Below, piece after piece: positions 7,893 through 16,951 of a stretch of 64,000 bases of DNA. The stretch is taken from positions 434,001 through 498,000 of the forward strand of contig CAVYWO010000020.1 of assembly GCA_963772295.1 (NCBI GenBank). The letters run 5' to 3'. Each line of letters starts with the position of its first letter. Position 1 is the first letter of the stretch. Under the pieces are notes generated by a model. The model was not told where the DNA came from. It ran no database searches and saw only the letters and a program-made list of their open reading frames with translations. Position numbers and translations under genes: made by a program. The stretch comes from AP-15 sp963772295 (GTDB lineage: Bacteria > Pseudomonadota > Alphaproteobacteria > ATCC43930 > CGMCC-115725).

Positions 7893-9197
7893 CTAGAACA
7901 GGATGCCGGTTTCGAGCATCACCCGGGTTTGCGAATTGCCGTCGAGGTTCGGGCCGAGGCCGAAACCGGGGACGACGCTGTTCGCCTTCACCCAGGAAAA
8001 CTCGGCGCGGGCAAAGAAATATTTCCACTGATAGGTCGGAGTTAGGGTGAACGAAAAGGCGCCGCTGCCCGGGCCGTAGAGCAGGTCCGGCGCCGTCGGC
8101 GTGCTGCCGGTCGAGCTGATGTATTCGAGCCGGCCGCCGAGATTGAAGCCGCCGCCGATATCGTAGTTGGTCAGGAGGGCAACGCCGAAGGTCGACGCCG
8201 CGGTCGAAAAGCCGAGGCTGGGGTAAGCGGGAACGTGGGTCGCCTGGAACCACGGCTGAATGATCCACGGGTCGTTGTTGTAGGTGTAGATCAGATTGAA
8301 AATATACGAGTTGTTTTGCGCCACCGGTGTGCGCAAAGTGGAGATATCGGTTTTCCCAACATTGGCGCCGCCGACGAATGTGAACGTATTGGCGCTGTTG
8401 ATGGTGTAGATGGCACGGCCGGTGACCCAGTTGAAGACCCCCGAATCGAAGCCGTCAGTGAACGACAGCGACAAGGCGGCCGGGCCGAGCGTTAGGTCAG
8501 CCTCGCCGCCCTTGCTGATCGCTGGTTCCTGGTTGACCAGCAGCCCGCGTTCAATATTGATGTTTTGAAACGACGCGAAGGCGTTTTCGGCGCCAATCAG
8601 GGTCGCCAATTTGCCGCCTTCGATCGAGAAATTGTCGGTCGGCGCGATCTTGGCGTAGCCTTCCGGGAACCATCCCCACAAATTGCCATTGGCCGGGACG
8701 CCGCCGTAGCCGAAGGTGGCCTGGGCCGCCGAGATGTAGGGCACCCCCAGAGCCGCCAAGGAATAGGCGCCAAACTGCGTGTAGAATTGAAAGATTCCAT
8801 CGGTTTTTTGCAGGATGACCATGCCGTTCGAGAGATCGGCCTGCGTCGCGTGGTTCCCCGCGAACGGGTTGTTCTGCCATTGGAAAAGGCCGCTGCCGAT
8901 GGCGTCGAAATAAACGTCGCCGATCAGCGGCAGGGTATATTTGGGCGGCGGCAGCTGGATCGTCAGCGGGCCGCTCATCGACGGCCCGATCAGCGGCGAG
9001 GTCGGGGCCGCCGGGGCGGCCGGGGCCGGGGCTCCCGGCGCCGCTGGTGCTCCGGCTGGAGGCGGTGCCCCCGGGGCGGCCGGCGGTGCCGGAGGTGCCT
9101 GGGCGACGGTCTCGTCGGCGCGCCCGGACAGGGCGGCCAATCCCAACATTGTGAAGACCACTGCAGCCCCGGTGACGATGTTTTTGTTCTTGCGCAT
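7893..9197 (-). CDS. Outer-membrane beta-barrel porin-like protein
   Basis: A 434-residue secreted protein. Residues 1-27 form a signal peptide (basic MRKNKN, hydrophobic core, cleavage near SGRA-DE). Residues 30-65 are a Pro/Ala-rich linker (PPAPPAAPGAPPPAG...). The rest alternates short beta strands and Gly/Asn-rich turns and ends in a Phe (ETGILF), the usual outer-membrane signature. It resembles the putative porins of the BBP2/OmpL-like type, including the opening GDVYFDAIGSGLFQWQNNPFAG. I used the ATG at 9197, because the upstream extension has no signal peptide. It probably forms a diffusion channel. Confidence 0.8.
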   Translation of the reverse strand: MRKNKNIVTGAAVVFTMLGLAALSGRADETVAQAPPAPPAAPGAPPPAGAPAAPGAPAPAAPAAPTSPLIGPSMSGPLTIQLPPPKYTLPLIGDVYFDAIGSGLFQWQNNPFAGNHATQADLSNGMVILQKTDGIFQFYTQFGAYSLAALGVPYISAAQATFGYGGVPANGNLWGWFPEGYAKIAPTDNFSIEGGKLATLIGAENAFASFQNINIERGLLVNQEPAISKGGEADLTLGPAALSLSFTDGFDSGVFNWVTGRAIYTINSANTFTFVGGANVGKTDISTLRTPVAQNNSYIFNLIYTYNNDPWIIQPWFQATHVPAYPSLGFSTAASTFGVALLTNYDIGGGFNLGGRLEYISSTGSTPTAPDLLYGPGSGAFSFTLTPTYQWKYFFARAEFSWVKANSVVPGFGLGPNLDGNSQTRVMLETGILF

Positions 9198-9449
9198 AAC
9201 GGCACAGCCTTTCGCAGCGACGTGATCCGACGGCCGACGCGGCGCAGGGGCCGCCGACTCGGCCGGTTCGGGGAGGTGCAAAGGACATACCAGCGCGGCG
9301 CGCGTGGGGCAATGACCAACAAACCGGCGGGTTGTGCGGCGGTCTTCGATTTCTCGCTCCCGCTCCGCCGGCGCCGCCCGGTCAACCAACGAAGATCGTT
9401 GACCGTTTTCTGAGCAGACTGGGCGTTTTTGCGGCGACCAAAAACCCGT

Positions 9450-10280
9450 TCAACCCGCCGGCGCCGGGTCGGGTCGGCGCGGATAGACCTCGTCGTGCAC
9501 ATCGTCGAGCCAATGCTCGGCGAGACCCGGCACCTCGCATATCCTGGCCGAAAAGCCGCTTTCGCCGAATTCGTAGCAGACCGCGCCGAGCCGCTTTTCC
9601 CCCGGCATCGCCGGCTGCACGGCGCCGACCAAAAAGCTCGAAGCCGGTGCCCAGAGATAGCGGGTGTGGCCGAGCCGGAAGTCGTGCGCCTTGTGCAAAT
9701 GGCCGCTGGCGACGAGCGCCACTCGATGCCGCTCCAAGAGCGCCAGCAACCGGGCGCGCGGCTGCGGCCTCACCGACCAATAGCCGGTGTCGCCTTCCGC
9801 GGGGTTGTCGATAAACAGCGGCTTGTGCAGAAACCAGGCGATTTGCCTACCCGCGGATTTGGCCATGGTCTCTTCGAGCCAGGCCATCTGGATCGCTTCC
9901 CCGTCGTCGCCGCTGCCGAAGAGCAGCGCGTCGAGCCCGATGAGGCGCCAGGCGGCGATCTCCTCGACCCACCAATCCGCTCCGAACCGAGCGCGCCAGC
10001 GGGCGAGCCGTTCCTTGGTGACCGGCTGATGCCGGTGGCCGGTCTCGCCGACATCGTGATTGCCGGGGAGGGCCCGCCAGCGCACCCGCAAGCCCGCCAT
10101 CAGATCGGCGCTATAGGAGAGATCGTCGTCGATCTCGGCGCCGTCGACGGTCACGTCGCCGGTGTGGATCAAGAGGTCAGGGCCTTGCGCTCCGATCCAT
10201 CGGGCAAGCGGCGCCCAATTGTCGGTAAAATGCGCCTTGCCCCGGCTCAGATGGGTATCGGAAATCTGGATTATCCGCAC
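9450..10280 (-). CDS. Calcineurin-like metallophosphoesterase
   Basis: A 276-residue phosphoesterase with all metal-binding motifs in order: QISDTHLSRGK at the start, LLIHTGDVTVDGAEIDDDL near residue 37, LPGNHDVGE near 70 and ASGHLHKAHDF near 188. This is close to the CpdA/Icc class of cyclic-nucleotide phosphodiesterases, although the substrate is not established. No signal peptide is present, so it is likely cytoplasmic. A large cyclase-domain protein lies at 46-49.5 kb, but nothing here links the two directly. Confidence 0.87.
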   Translation of the reverse strand: MRIIQISDTHLSRGKAHFTDNWAPLARWIGAQGPDLLIHTGDVTVDGAEIDDDLSYSADLMAGLRVRWRALPGNHDVGETGHRHQPVTKERLARWRARFGADWWVEEIAAWRLIGLDALLFGSGDDGEAIQMAWLEETMAKSAGRQIAWFLHKPLFIDNPAEGDTGYWSVRPQPRARLLALLERHRVALVASGHLHKAHDFRLGHTRYLWAPASSFLVGAVQPAMPGEKRLGAVCYEFGESGFSARICEVPGLAEHWLDDVHDEVYPRRPDPAPAG

Positions 10281-10388
10281 GGCGCGCCTTTCGATGGCTC
10301 TGCAGCGGGGGAGCAGATCACGACGCGGCCGCCCCAGGTGTGACCCGGCTCACACTCGGTCGAATCCGCCACCGGCGCAGTCCGGTCG

Positions 10389-11228
10389 CTAAAGCGGCCA
10401 CGGTCGGACCACCCGGCCCGGCGCAACGAGTTCGTCCTGCGCCGCGACCAGGGCCAATTCGCCGCCCGTCGCGATCGTTCTTTCGATGACGCCCCACAGC
10501 GATGCGATCGTCGCGGCGAGGGCCTCGACCATGGGCTTACCCTTGAGCAGCCAAGCGAGAAACAGCGCCGCCGCGGCGTCGCCGCAGCCGGTCGCCTCGA
10601 TCGGCAGCCGCGGGGTCTCGGCGACCCAAACGCCATCGGGTCCGGCCGCCAGCGCCGCGACCCGATCGGCCGCAGGTTCGAGACTGGTGACCAGCACGAT
10701 GCGGGGTCCCCGCCGCCGCAACAGCGCGGCGGCCGCTGCGGCATCGCCATGGGTTGCGATCGGGCCGCCGATCAGCCATTCGAGTTCGAAGCGATTCGGC
10801 GTGGCGATGTCGGCGACGGCCAGCGCTTGGTCGCGATAGAATTCCGGGAGGCCGGCGCGGACATACCAGCCGGGTCCGTAATCGCCCATGACCGGGTCGC
10901 AGCAGAAGAGCGCTCGCGGATTCGCTGTCTTGACCCTGGCGACGATGTCGAGCAGCACCGGGCCGACATCGGCGGCGCCGAGATAGCCCGACAGCACCGC
11001 GTCGCAGCGGGAGAGAACGCCGAGCTCGGCGATGCCCTCGAACAGCGACGCGATCATGCGCGCCGGCACCGCGTCGCCCCGCCACTTGCCGTGGCCGGTA
11101 TGGTTCGAGAACGCGACGGTGTTGAGCGACCAGGTCTCACAGCCCAGGCGCTGCAAAGCGAACAGCGCCGCGCTGTTGCCGACGGTGCCGCAGGCGACCC
11201 AGGACTGGATCGAGAGGACGGTCGGCAT
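10389..11228 (-). CDS. pdxY: Pyridoxal kinase
   Basis: About 279 residues of the ribokinase-like PdxY/PdxK family, which phosphorylates pyridoxal in the vitamin B6 salvage pathway. Conserved features are VLSIQSWVACGTVGNSAA at the N-terminus, LNTVAFSNHTGHGKWRG near residue 35, FCCDPVMGDYGPGWYV near 110 and the anion-hole/catalytic motif ATGCGDAAAALFLAW near 213, with the catalytic Asp in GCGD. I chose the ATG at 11228, since the 12 residues upstream in frame are not family-like. The gene is divergent from the sdh operon. Confidence 0.88.
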   Translation of the reverse strand: MPTVLSIQSWVACGTVGNSAALFALQRLGCETWSLNTVAFSNHTGHGKWRGDAVPARMIASLFEGIAELGVLSRCDAVLSGYLGAADVGPVLLDIVARVKTANPRALFCCDPVMGDYGPGWYVRAGLPEFYRDQALAVADIATPNRFELEWLIGGPIATHGDAAAAAALLRRRGPRIVLVTSLEPAADRVAALAAGPDGVWVAETPRLPIEATGCGDAAAALFLAWLLKGKPMVEALAATIASLWGVIERTIATGGELALVAAQDELVAPGRVVRPWPL

Positions 11229-11398
11229 CTCAAGCGCCAGGCGGAAGCGACATGTCCTCGACAATGCCTACCGGAAGCTGTCGTTCGCAACCGATTCCGC
11301 GCGCCCGATCCGCCGCGCCGGCCGCTCGATCGCCGCGGCGCGTGCCGGCCGCCGGTGCGCATCCTCGACATCGAGCTTCGCGACGCGGACGGCTTTGG

Positions 11399-11427
11399 TT
11401 GACACCCCGGCGGCCGCGGTCTAAGTC
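11399..11427 (+). promoter_or_regulatory. Candidate sigma-70-type promoter for the sdh operon
   Basis: A perfect TTGACA at 11399-11404 is followed after 17 bases by TAAGTC, about 50 bp before the sdhC start. The -35 element and spacing are good and the -10 element is weak. No other promoter is obvious in the 250-bp pdxY-sdhC gap. Confidence 0.4.
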
Positions 11428-11477
11428 ACTCGCCCGCCTCGTGCCGCCTCGTTTTGATCATGCCGGAACGATCGTGG

Positions 11478-11870
11478 ATGAACCCCCCAGACCGGCCGCT
11501 GTCGCCGCACCTTCAGATCTACCGTTGGCAGCTGACCATGGTGCTGTCGATCCTGCACCGCGCCGCCGGCGTGGCGCTGAGCCTCGGCGCCATCCTCTTG
11601 GTCTGGTGGCTCGTCGCCGCCGCGAGCGGGCCCGAGGCCTATGACCGGGTCGAGAGCTTTCTCGGATCCTGGATCGGCTGCCTGTTGCTCCTCGGCTGGA
11701 CCGCGGCGCTGTTCTACCACCTGTGCAACGGCATCCGGCATCTGATCTGGGACACCGGCCACGCGCTCGACCTGAAATCGACCTATCGCGGCGGCTGGGT
11801 CGTCGTCGCGGCGAGTGCCGCGCTGACCGCGGTTGCCTGGATCGCCGGGATCTGGATCCGGGTGTCCTGA
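11478..11870 (+). CDS. sdhC: Succinate dehydrogenase, cytochrome b556 subunit
   Basis: About 130 residues and three transmembrane helices. The family opening RPLSPHLQIYRWQLTMVLSILHRAAGV includes the quinone-site Ser/Arg of the S-I-x-H-R motif. The haem-ligand His lies in FYHLCNGIRHLIWD near residue 80. It anchors the SdhAB dimer and binds haem b and ubiquinone in complex II. The ATG at 11478 starts at the family's usual point; the ATG at 11460 would add six residues. The next gene starts 1 bp after its stop. Confidence 0.92.
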   Translation: MNPPDRPLSPHLQIYRWQLTMVLSILHRAAGVALSLGAILLVWWLVAAASGPEAYDRVESFLGSWIGCLLLLGWTAALFYHLCNGIRHLIWDTGHALDLKSTYRGGWVVVAASAALTAVAWIAGIWIRVS

Positions 11871-11871
11871 G

Positions 11872-12267
11872 ATGGCGGCGCCCGACATGCGCTCGCCGCT
11901 CGGCCGCGCGCAGGGCTACGGTTCGGCGAAGGAGGGGGTCGAGCATTGGTGGCTGCAGCGGCTTACCGCAGTGGCGCTGGTGCCGCTCTCGGTATGGTTC
12001 GCGGCCGTCGTCATCAAGCTGGCCGGCGCCGATCTCGATACCGTGCGGGCTTGGATCGGCCATCCATTGCCGGCGGTATTGCTGGCTCTCCTACTGATCG
12101 CCACCTTCTATCACATGGCGCTCGGGCTCCAGGTGGTGGTCGAGGATTACGTCGGCGCCCCGCTCGCCCGGCTCGGCCTCGTCCTGGTCCTGCGCCTCTC
12201 CTGCTTCGCGCTGGCGGCGGCCGGCATTTTCGCCGTGCTTAGCATGGCCTTCGCCGCGCCTGGCTGA
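11872..12267 (+). CDS. sdhD: Succinate dehydrogenase, hydrophobic membrane anchor subunit
   Basis: A 131-residue protein with three transmembrane segments. MRSPLGRAQGYGSAKEGVEHWWLQRLTAVAL at the N-terminus is diagnostic of alphaproteobacterial SdhD. The haem-ligand His is in ATFYHMALGLQVVVEDYV near residue 83. It partners SdhC to form the cytochrome b part of complex II. The ATG at 11872 follows the sdhC stop by one base, and sdhA begins 13 bp downstream, so this is a tight operon. Confidence 0.92.
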   Translation: MAAPDMRSPLGRAQGYGSAKEGVEHWWLQRLTAVALVPLSVWFAAVVIKLAGADLDTVRAWIGHPLPAVLLALLLIATFYHMALGLQVVVEDYVGAPLARLGLVLVLRLSCFALAAAGIFAVLSMAFAAPG

Positions 12268-12280
12268 ACCGGAGCAACCG

Positions 12281-14071
12281 ATGCCGGCCTATCGTATCAT
12301 CGACCACACTTACGACGTGGTCGTCGTCGGCGCCGGCGGCGCCGGCCTGCGCGCCGCCCTCGGAACGACGGTCGCCGGACTGAAGACCGCCTGCATTACC
12401 AAGGTCTTCCCGACCCGCAGCCATACCGTCGCGGCGCAGGGCGGTATCAGCGCCGCCCTCGGCAACATGGGCGAGGACGATTGGCGCTGGCACATGTACG
12501 ACACGGTCAAGGGCTCGGACTGGCTCGGCGACCAGGACGCGATCGAGTACATGTGCAAGAACGCGATCGACGCGGTGATCGAGCTCGAGCACATGGGCGT
12601 CCCGTTTTCGCGCACCGCGGACGGACTGATCTATCAGCGGCCGTTCGGCGGCCACCTGACCGAATACGGGGAAGGTGAGATGGCGAAGCGCGCCTGCGCC
12701 GCCGCCGATCGCACCGGCCATGCGTTGCTGCATACGCTTTATCAGCAGTGCCTGCGCAATGCCGCCGAATTTTTCGTCGAATATTTCGTGCTCGACCTGA
12801 TCACCGACGACGAAGGCGCCTTCCGCGGCGTCATGGCGTGGTGCCTCGAGGACGGCACCTTGCACCGCTTCCGCGCCCATGTCGTGATCCTCGCCACCGG
12901 CGGCTACGGCCGCACCTATTTCTCGTGCACCTCGGCGCATACCTGCACCGGCGACGGCAACGCCATGGTGCTCCGCGCCGGGCTGCCGCTGCAGGACATG
13001 GAGTTCATCCAGTTCCATCCGACCGGCATCTACGGCGCCGGCTGTCTGATCACCGAGGGTGCCCGCGGCGAGGGCGGCTATCTGACGAACCGCGACGGCG
13101 AGCGCTTCATGGAGCGCTATGCGCCGCACGCCAAGGACCTGGCCTCGCGCGATGTCGTCAGCCGGGCGATGACGGTCGAGATCCGCGAAGGTCGTGGCTG
13201 CGGGCCGCTCCAGGACCACATCCTCTTGCATCTCGAGCATCTCGACCCGGTGCTCTTGCACCAGCGCCTGCCCGGCATCTCGGAGCTCGCCAAGATCTTT
13301 GCCGGGGTCGACCTGACCCGCCAGCCGATCCCGGTGTTGCCGACCGTGCACTACAACATGGGCGGGATCCCGACCAACCATCGCGGCGAAGTGCTGCGGC
13401 CGACCGAAAGCGATCCGGACCCGACGGTTCCGGGACTGCTGGCGATCGGCGAGGCGGCCTGTGTGTCGGTGCACGGCGCCAATCGGCTCGGCTGCAATTC
13501 GCTGGCGGACATCGTCGTGTTCGGGCGGGCCGCGGCCCGCCGCGCCGCCGAGACGGTCCGGCCCGGGATGCCGCACAAGCCGCTGTTGAACGGTGCCGGC
13601 GATGCGGCGGTGGCGCGGCTCGATGCAGTGCGTCACGCGAAGGGGCCGCGCAAGGCGGCCGAGATCCGCCTCGAGATGCAGCGCGTCATGCAGAGCAATT
13701 GCGCCGTGTTCCGCAATGCCGAGGTGCTCGAGGAAGGGGTCGGCAAGATCGACGGCGTGGCGCACAGCTTTGCCGATCTCGGCATCGCCGACCGCTCGAT
13801 GATCTGGAACAGCGATCTCGCCGAGGCTCTCGAACTTGAAAACCTGCTGCAGCAGGCGGTCGTCGCCTTGCATTCGGCCGCGAACCGGAGCGAAACCCGC
13901 GGCGCCCATGCGCGCGAGGATTACCCCGAACGGGACGACGAGAACTGGCTCAAGCACACGCTCGTCTGGCGCGACCAGGCGGGCGTGGTCAAGATCGGTT
14001 ATCGGCCGGTCCACCTCCACACCTTGTCGAACGAGGTGCAGAGCTTTCCGCCCAAGGCGCGCGTCTATTAG
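12281..14071 (+). CDS. sdhA: Succinate dehydrogenase flavoprotein subunit
   Basis: A 596-residue FAD subunit of complex II, oxidising succinate to fumarate in the TCA cycle. It has the dinucleotide motif VVVGAGGAGLRAA at residues 13-25. The covalent-FAD His lies in RSHTVAAQGG (His48). The substrate-site run QFHPTGIYGAGCLITEGARGEGG is near 246-268, the active-site Arg is in RDVVSRAM near 292, HYNMGGIPT is near 356 and the C-terminal FAD-contact stretch GANRLGCNSL is near 402. Length is normal and the frame is intact. An ATG with an upstream GGAGCAA site marks the start. Confidence 0.96.
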   Translation: MPAYRIIDHTYDVVVVGAGGAGLRAALGTTVAGLKTACITKVFPTRSHTVAAQGGISAALGNMGEDDWRWHMYDTVKGSDWLGDQDAIEYMCKNAIDAVIELEHMGVPFSRTADGLIYQRPFGGHLTEYGEGEMAKRACAAADRTGHALLHTLYQQCLRNAAEFFVEYFVLDLITDDEGAFRGVMAWCLEDGTLHRFRAHVVILATGGYGRTYFSCTSAHTCTGDGNAMVLRAGLPLQDMEFIQFHPTGIYGAGCLITEGARGEGGYLTNRDGERFMERYAPHAKDLASRDVVSRAMTVEIREGRGCGPLQDHILLHLEHLDPVLLHQRLPGISELAKIFAGVDLTRQPIPVLPTVHYNMGGIPTNHRGEVLRPTESDPDPTVPGLLAIGEAACVSVHGANRLGCNSLADIVVFGRAAARRAAETVRPGMPHKPLLNGAGDAAVARLDAVRHAKGPRKAAEIRLEMQRVMQSNCAVFRNAEVLEEGVGKIDGVAHSFADLGIADRSMIWNSDLAEALELENLLQQAVVALHSAANRSETRGAHAREDYPERDDENWLKHTLVWRDQAGVVKIGYRPVHLHTLSNEVQSFPPKARVY

Positions 14072-14278
14072 GGGTGGCGGCAAAATCCGACGCCTGGTAT
14101 CTGTTCGTCATACCGGCGAAAGCGGCTCAATCCAATCGAAGGGTGGCTGGATCAATGCCTTGCGTCCTTCGAGGACAGGCTCCGGGCGCGTCTCGAACCA
14201 CGCACGGCGCCGATGCAGCCTTTGTCCCGCGTGACCACCCGCGCCGCGGCCCTCGGCACAACGCAATGAGGTGGTAGG
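14072..14278. other. Gap splitting sdhA and sdhB, REP-like content
   Basis: sdhA and sdhB are usually almost contiguous. Here 207 bp separate them. The stretch has no convincing frame. It contains palindromic REP-like words (CGTCATACCGGCGAAAGC near 14108, and GTCCTTCGAGGACAGGC and GCGTCTCGAACCACGC near 14165-14207) like extragenic repeats common in related genomes. A GGTGG purine stretch before 14279 can serve as the sdhB ribosome site. Confidence 0.5.
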
Positions 14279-15058
14279 ATGGCCCAATTCGCCTTGCCGG
14301 CAAACTCCAGGATCGGCATCGGGAAACGCCATCCCGCACCCGCCGGGGCGGCGCGAGCGCGCGAGTTCAGGGTTTATCGCTGGAACCCCGACGACGGCAA
14401 AAACCCGGTCATCGACAGCTATTCGATCGACCAGGGGCAATGCGGTCCAATGGTTCTCGACGCGCTGATCAAGATCAAGAACGAGATCGATACGACCCTG
14501 ACGTTTCGCCGTTCGTGCCGCGAAGGGATCTGCGGTTCTTGCGCGATGAACATCGACGGCACCAACACCCTCGCCTGCCTGACGGCGATCGACGACATCA
14601 AGGGCCCGGTGCGGATCTATCCGCTGCCGCATCTGCCCGTGATCAAGGATCTGGTGCCGGACCTGAGCCATGTTTATGCGCAATACCGCTCGATCGAGCC
14701 CTGGCTGCAGAGCGCGAGCGCCCCGCCGCCCGACCGCGAGCGGCCGCAATCGGTCGCCGAGCGCGACCGGCTCGACGGGTTGTGGGAATGCATCCTGTGC
14801 TTCTGCTGCTCGACCGCCTGCCCCAGCTATTGGTGGAACGGCGAGCGTTATCTGGGCCCGGCGGTGCTGTTGCAGGCCTATCGCTGGATCGCCGACAGCC
14901 GCGACGAGCGCGCCGGCGAACGCCTCGACGCGCTCGAAGACCCGTTCCGCCTCTATCGCTGCCACACGATCATGAACTGCACCAAGACCTGCCCGAAAGG
15001 GCTCAACCCGGCCAAGGCGATCGCGGAGATCAAGAAGCTGATGGTGTTGCGCCGCTGA
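14279..15058 (+). CDS. sdhB: Succinate dehydrogenase iron-sulfur subunit
   Basis: A 259-residue subunit carrying the three iron-sulfur clusters that pass electrons from SdhA to quinone. The 2Fe-2S ligands are in SCREGICGSCAMN near residue 78 with a further Cys in TLACLTAID. The 4Fe-4S and 3Fe-4S ligands are in CILCFCCSTACPSYWWN near 171 and CHTIMNCTKTCPKGLNP near 228. The opening to about residue 50 (YRWNPDDGKNPVIDSYSID) is normal. All ligands are present, so the complex should be functional despite the gap after sdhA. Confidence 0.95.
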   Translation: MAQFALPANSRIGIGKRHPAPAGAARAREFRVYRWNPDDGKNPVIDSYSIDQGQCGPMVLDALIKIKNEIDTTLTFRRSCREGICGSCAMNIDGTNTLACLTAIDDIKGPVRIYPLPHLPVIKDLVPDLSHVYAQYRSIEPWLQSASAPPPDRERPQSVAERDRLDGLWECILCFCCSTACPSYWWNGERYLGPAVLLQAYRWIADSRDERAGERLDALEDPFRLYRCHTIMNCTKTCPKGLNPAKAIAEIKKLMVLRR

Positions 15059-15075
15059 GGCCTATTTCCGCGCGG

Positions 15076-15831
15076 TCAGAAGTCGGGCTTCGGCAACGGC
15101 CGGGCCCGCGCGCGGATCGTCACGGGTGCCGGGGCCGCCTCATCGATCGCCGCCCAACCCCATTCGAGGAGCGGCATGACGGCATGGGCAAAGCCGACGA
15201 TGCGATCGACGAGGGCGGCCGATTGCATCTGGGCGTCGGTCAGCGCCGCGTGGACGGTGAACGACTTCCACCCGACATACTCCGCCGCCGGCGCGCCCTT
15301 GGCTGCTTCGAACCCCCGCGGCGGGCGGCTCAGCCGCTCGTCGGTGGAGAGCGGATGGCCCGCTCGATCGAGCCGCGCGGCCAAGCTCATAAACGCTTCG
15401 GCGTCGGCGAGAATGGCGCGTCGCAACCTGGCAAGGAGATTGGGCTCCGGGTGCCAGAAGCCGGCCGCGGCCATCGATTCCCCCGGTGCCACGTGGAGAT
15501 AGAGCACGCCAGGGTGGTGCCTGTCGCCGGAGCGGGTCAGCACCGCCCCGGCATGCGTCTTGTAGAGCCGCTTGTCGGGCGAAAAGCGGACGTCGCGGTA
15601 GATGCGGAAGATCCCGCGCTTAGGATCGCTGACCAGCGGCAGCCCGTCGCGACCCAGCGCCGCCCCGACCGCGATCATCAAATCACGGAACGGAGCCAGG
15701 ACTTCGGCCTCGTAGACCGCCTTGCGCGGCTTGAACCAGGCGGGGTCGTTGTGGTCACGCAGTTGGTCGAGAAACTCGAAGGTTGCCGCGCGAAATCCGG
15801 AAAATCCGCTGGTCTCGGTGATCATGGTCAT
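15076..15831 (-). CDS. DUF2461 (TIGR02453) family protein
   Basis: A 251-residue protein of a widely conserved but uncharacterised family. Family marks are FLDQLRDHNDPAWFKPRKAVYE near residue 21, the core RIYRDVRFSPDKRLYKTHAG near 76-95 and a C-terminal PRGFEAAKGAPAAEYVGWKSF near 172. ATGs at 15831 and 15825 are both in frame. An AAAGGAG site fits 15825 better, at 7-base spacing. It is convergent with sdhB and divergent from the nucleoside hydrolase with only about 20 bp between starts, so the promoters must overlap. Function unknown. Confidence 0.85.
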   Translation of the reverse strand: MTMITETSGFSGFRAATFEFLDQLRDHNDPAWFKPRKAVYEAEVLAPFRDLMIAVGAALGRDGLPLVSDPKRGIFRIYRDVRFSPDKRLYKTHAGAVLTRSGDRHHPGVLYLHVAPGESMAAAGFWHPEPNLLARLRRAILADAEAFMSLAARLDRAGHPLSTDERLSRPPRGFEAAKGAPAAEYVGWKSFTVHAALTDAQMQSAALVDRIVGFAHAVMPLLEWGWAAIDEAAPAPVTIRARARPLPKPDF

Positions 15832-15851
15832 GCTCCTTTGGCCGCAGAGGC

Positions 15852-16805
15852 ATGATGACCGTGATCCCCCGGAAAATCGTCATCGACACCGATCCCGGCA
15901 TCGACGATGCGGTGGCGATCCTGTTGGCGGTGGCAGCACCCGACGCGTTGCAGGTCGTCGGGATCGTCGCGGTCGCCGGCAATCTGCCGCTGACGCGGAC
16001 CGAGCGCCATGCACGCCAGATCTGCGAGCTCGCCGGCCGTCCGGACCTTGTCGTGTTTGCGGGCTGCGCGCGGCCGATGCTGGGTCCGCTCCGAACCACG
16101 GCGGCCATCCATGGCGACGATCTGGGGGCGATTCTGGGCCTGCCGGAGCCGACAATGCCGTTGCAGCCGGGGCACGGCGTCGACTTCATCATCGACACCC
16201 TGCGCGCGGCGGCGCCGGGATCGGTGACGCTGTGCGCGCTCGGGCCATTGACCGACATCGCTTTGGCCCTCGTCAAGGCGCCCGATATCGCCCCCAGGAT
16301 CGGCGAATTGGTGGCGATGGGCGGCGCCGGCTTCGAGATCGGCAATGTGACGCCCGCCGCCGAATTCAACATTCACGTGGATCCGCACGCCGCCGCGATC
16401 GTGCTCGACAGCGGCGTTCCGCTGACGATGATCCCGCTCGACTTGACCCACCGGGTGCAGACCACACCGCCGCGCCTCGCCGCCTTGCGCGCGCTGCCCA
16501 ACCGCTGCGGCCCGGCCGCCGCCGCGTTGCTGGCCCGCTTCGAGGCAGCCCGGACGAGCCGGTTCGGGGCGCGCGGCCTGGCGCTGCACGACCCGTGCGT
16601 CATCGCCTATCTGCTGCGTCCGGATTTGTTCGAGGGCCGCGAGGTCAATGTCGCCGTCGAAACCGCGAGCCCGCTGACAAGGGGCGCGACCGTCGTCGAC
16701 TGGTGGGGCGTCACCGGCGGTCCGAAGAACGCGAAATTCGTGGCCGAAGCCGATGCCGACGGGGTCTATGCGCTGTTGACGGCGCGGCTGGCGGGGCTGC
16801 CTTAG
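15852..16805 (+). CDS. Inosine/uridine-preferring nucleoside hydrolase
   Basis: A 317-residue enzyme that splits the N-glycosidic bond of nucleosides. The calcium/ribose-binding motif VIDTDPGIDDAVAIL is near residue 10. VVAVAGN near 38 and MGGAGFEIGNVTPAAEFNIHVDPHAA near 157-182 are also characteristic, and the C-terminal Asp ligand lies in LHDPCVIAYLL near 250. The frame is intact and cytoplasmic. Two adjacent ATGs (15852, 15855) are possible starts. Confidence 0.92.
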   Translation: MMTVIPRKIVIDTDPGIDDAVAILLAVAAPDALQVVGIVAVAGNLPLTRTERHARQICELAGRPDLVVFAGCARPMLGPLRTTAAIHGDDLGAILGLPEPTMPLQPGHGVDFIIDTLRAAAPGSVTLCALGPLTDIALALVKAPDIAPRIGELVAMGGAGFEIGNVTPAAEFNIHVDPHAAAIVLDSGVPLTMIPLDLTHRVQTTPPRLAALRALPNRCGPAAAALLARFEAARTSRFGARGLALHDPCVIAYLLRPDLFEGREVNVAVETASPLTRGATVVDWWGVTGGPKNAKFVAEADADGVYALLTARLAGLP

Positions 16806-16951
16806 GCGAGCAACCTCGCCTGTTGTCCGCGCGGGGCGATCAGCGTGCGGCCTGCTTGTCGAACGGCATGAAAATGTCGCGCCGCCTCCCTCCCGCCGCC
16901 CGAAAGTAGGCTAGACTGCGCCGCGCCATAAACTTTGCCCAGGAGCGAACG

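Noticed and set aside
12239..14083. 614-codon minus-strand frame opposite sdhA
   Set aside because: A shadow of sdhA, which is unmistakable on the plus strand.
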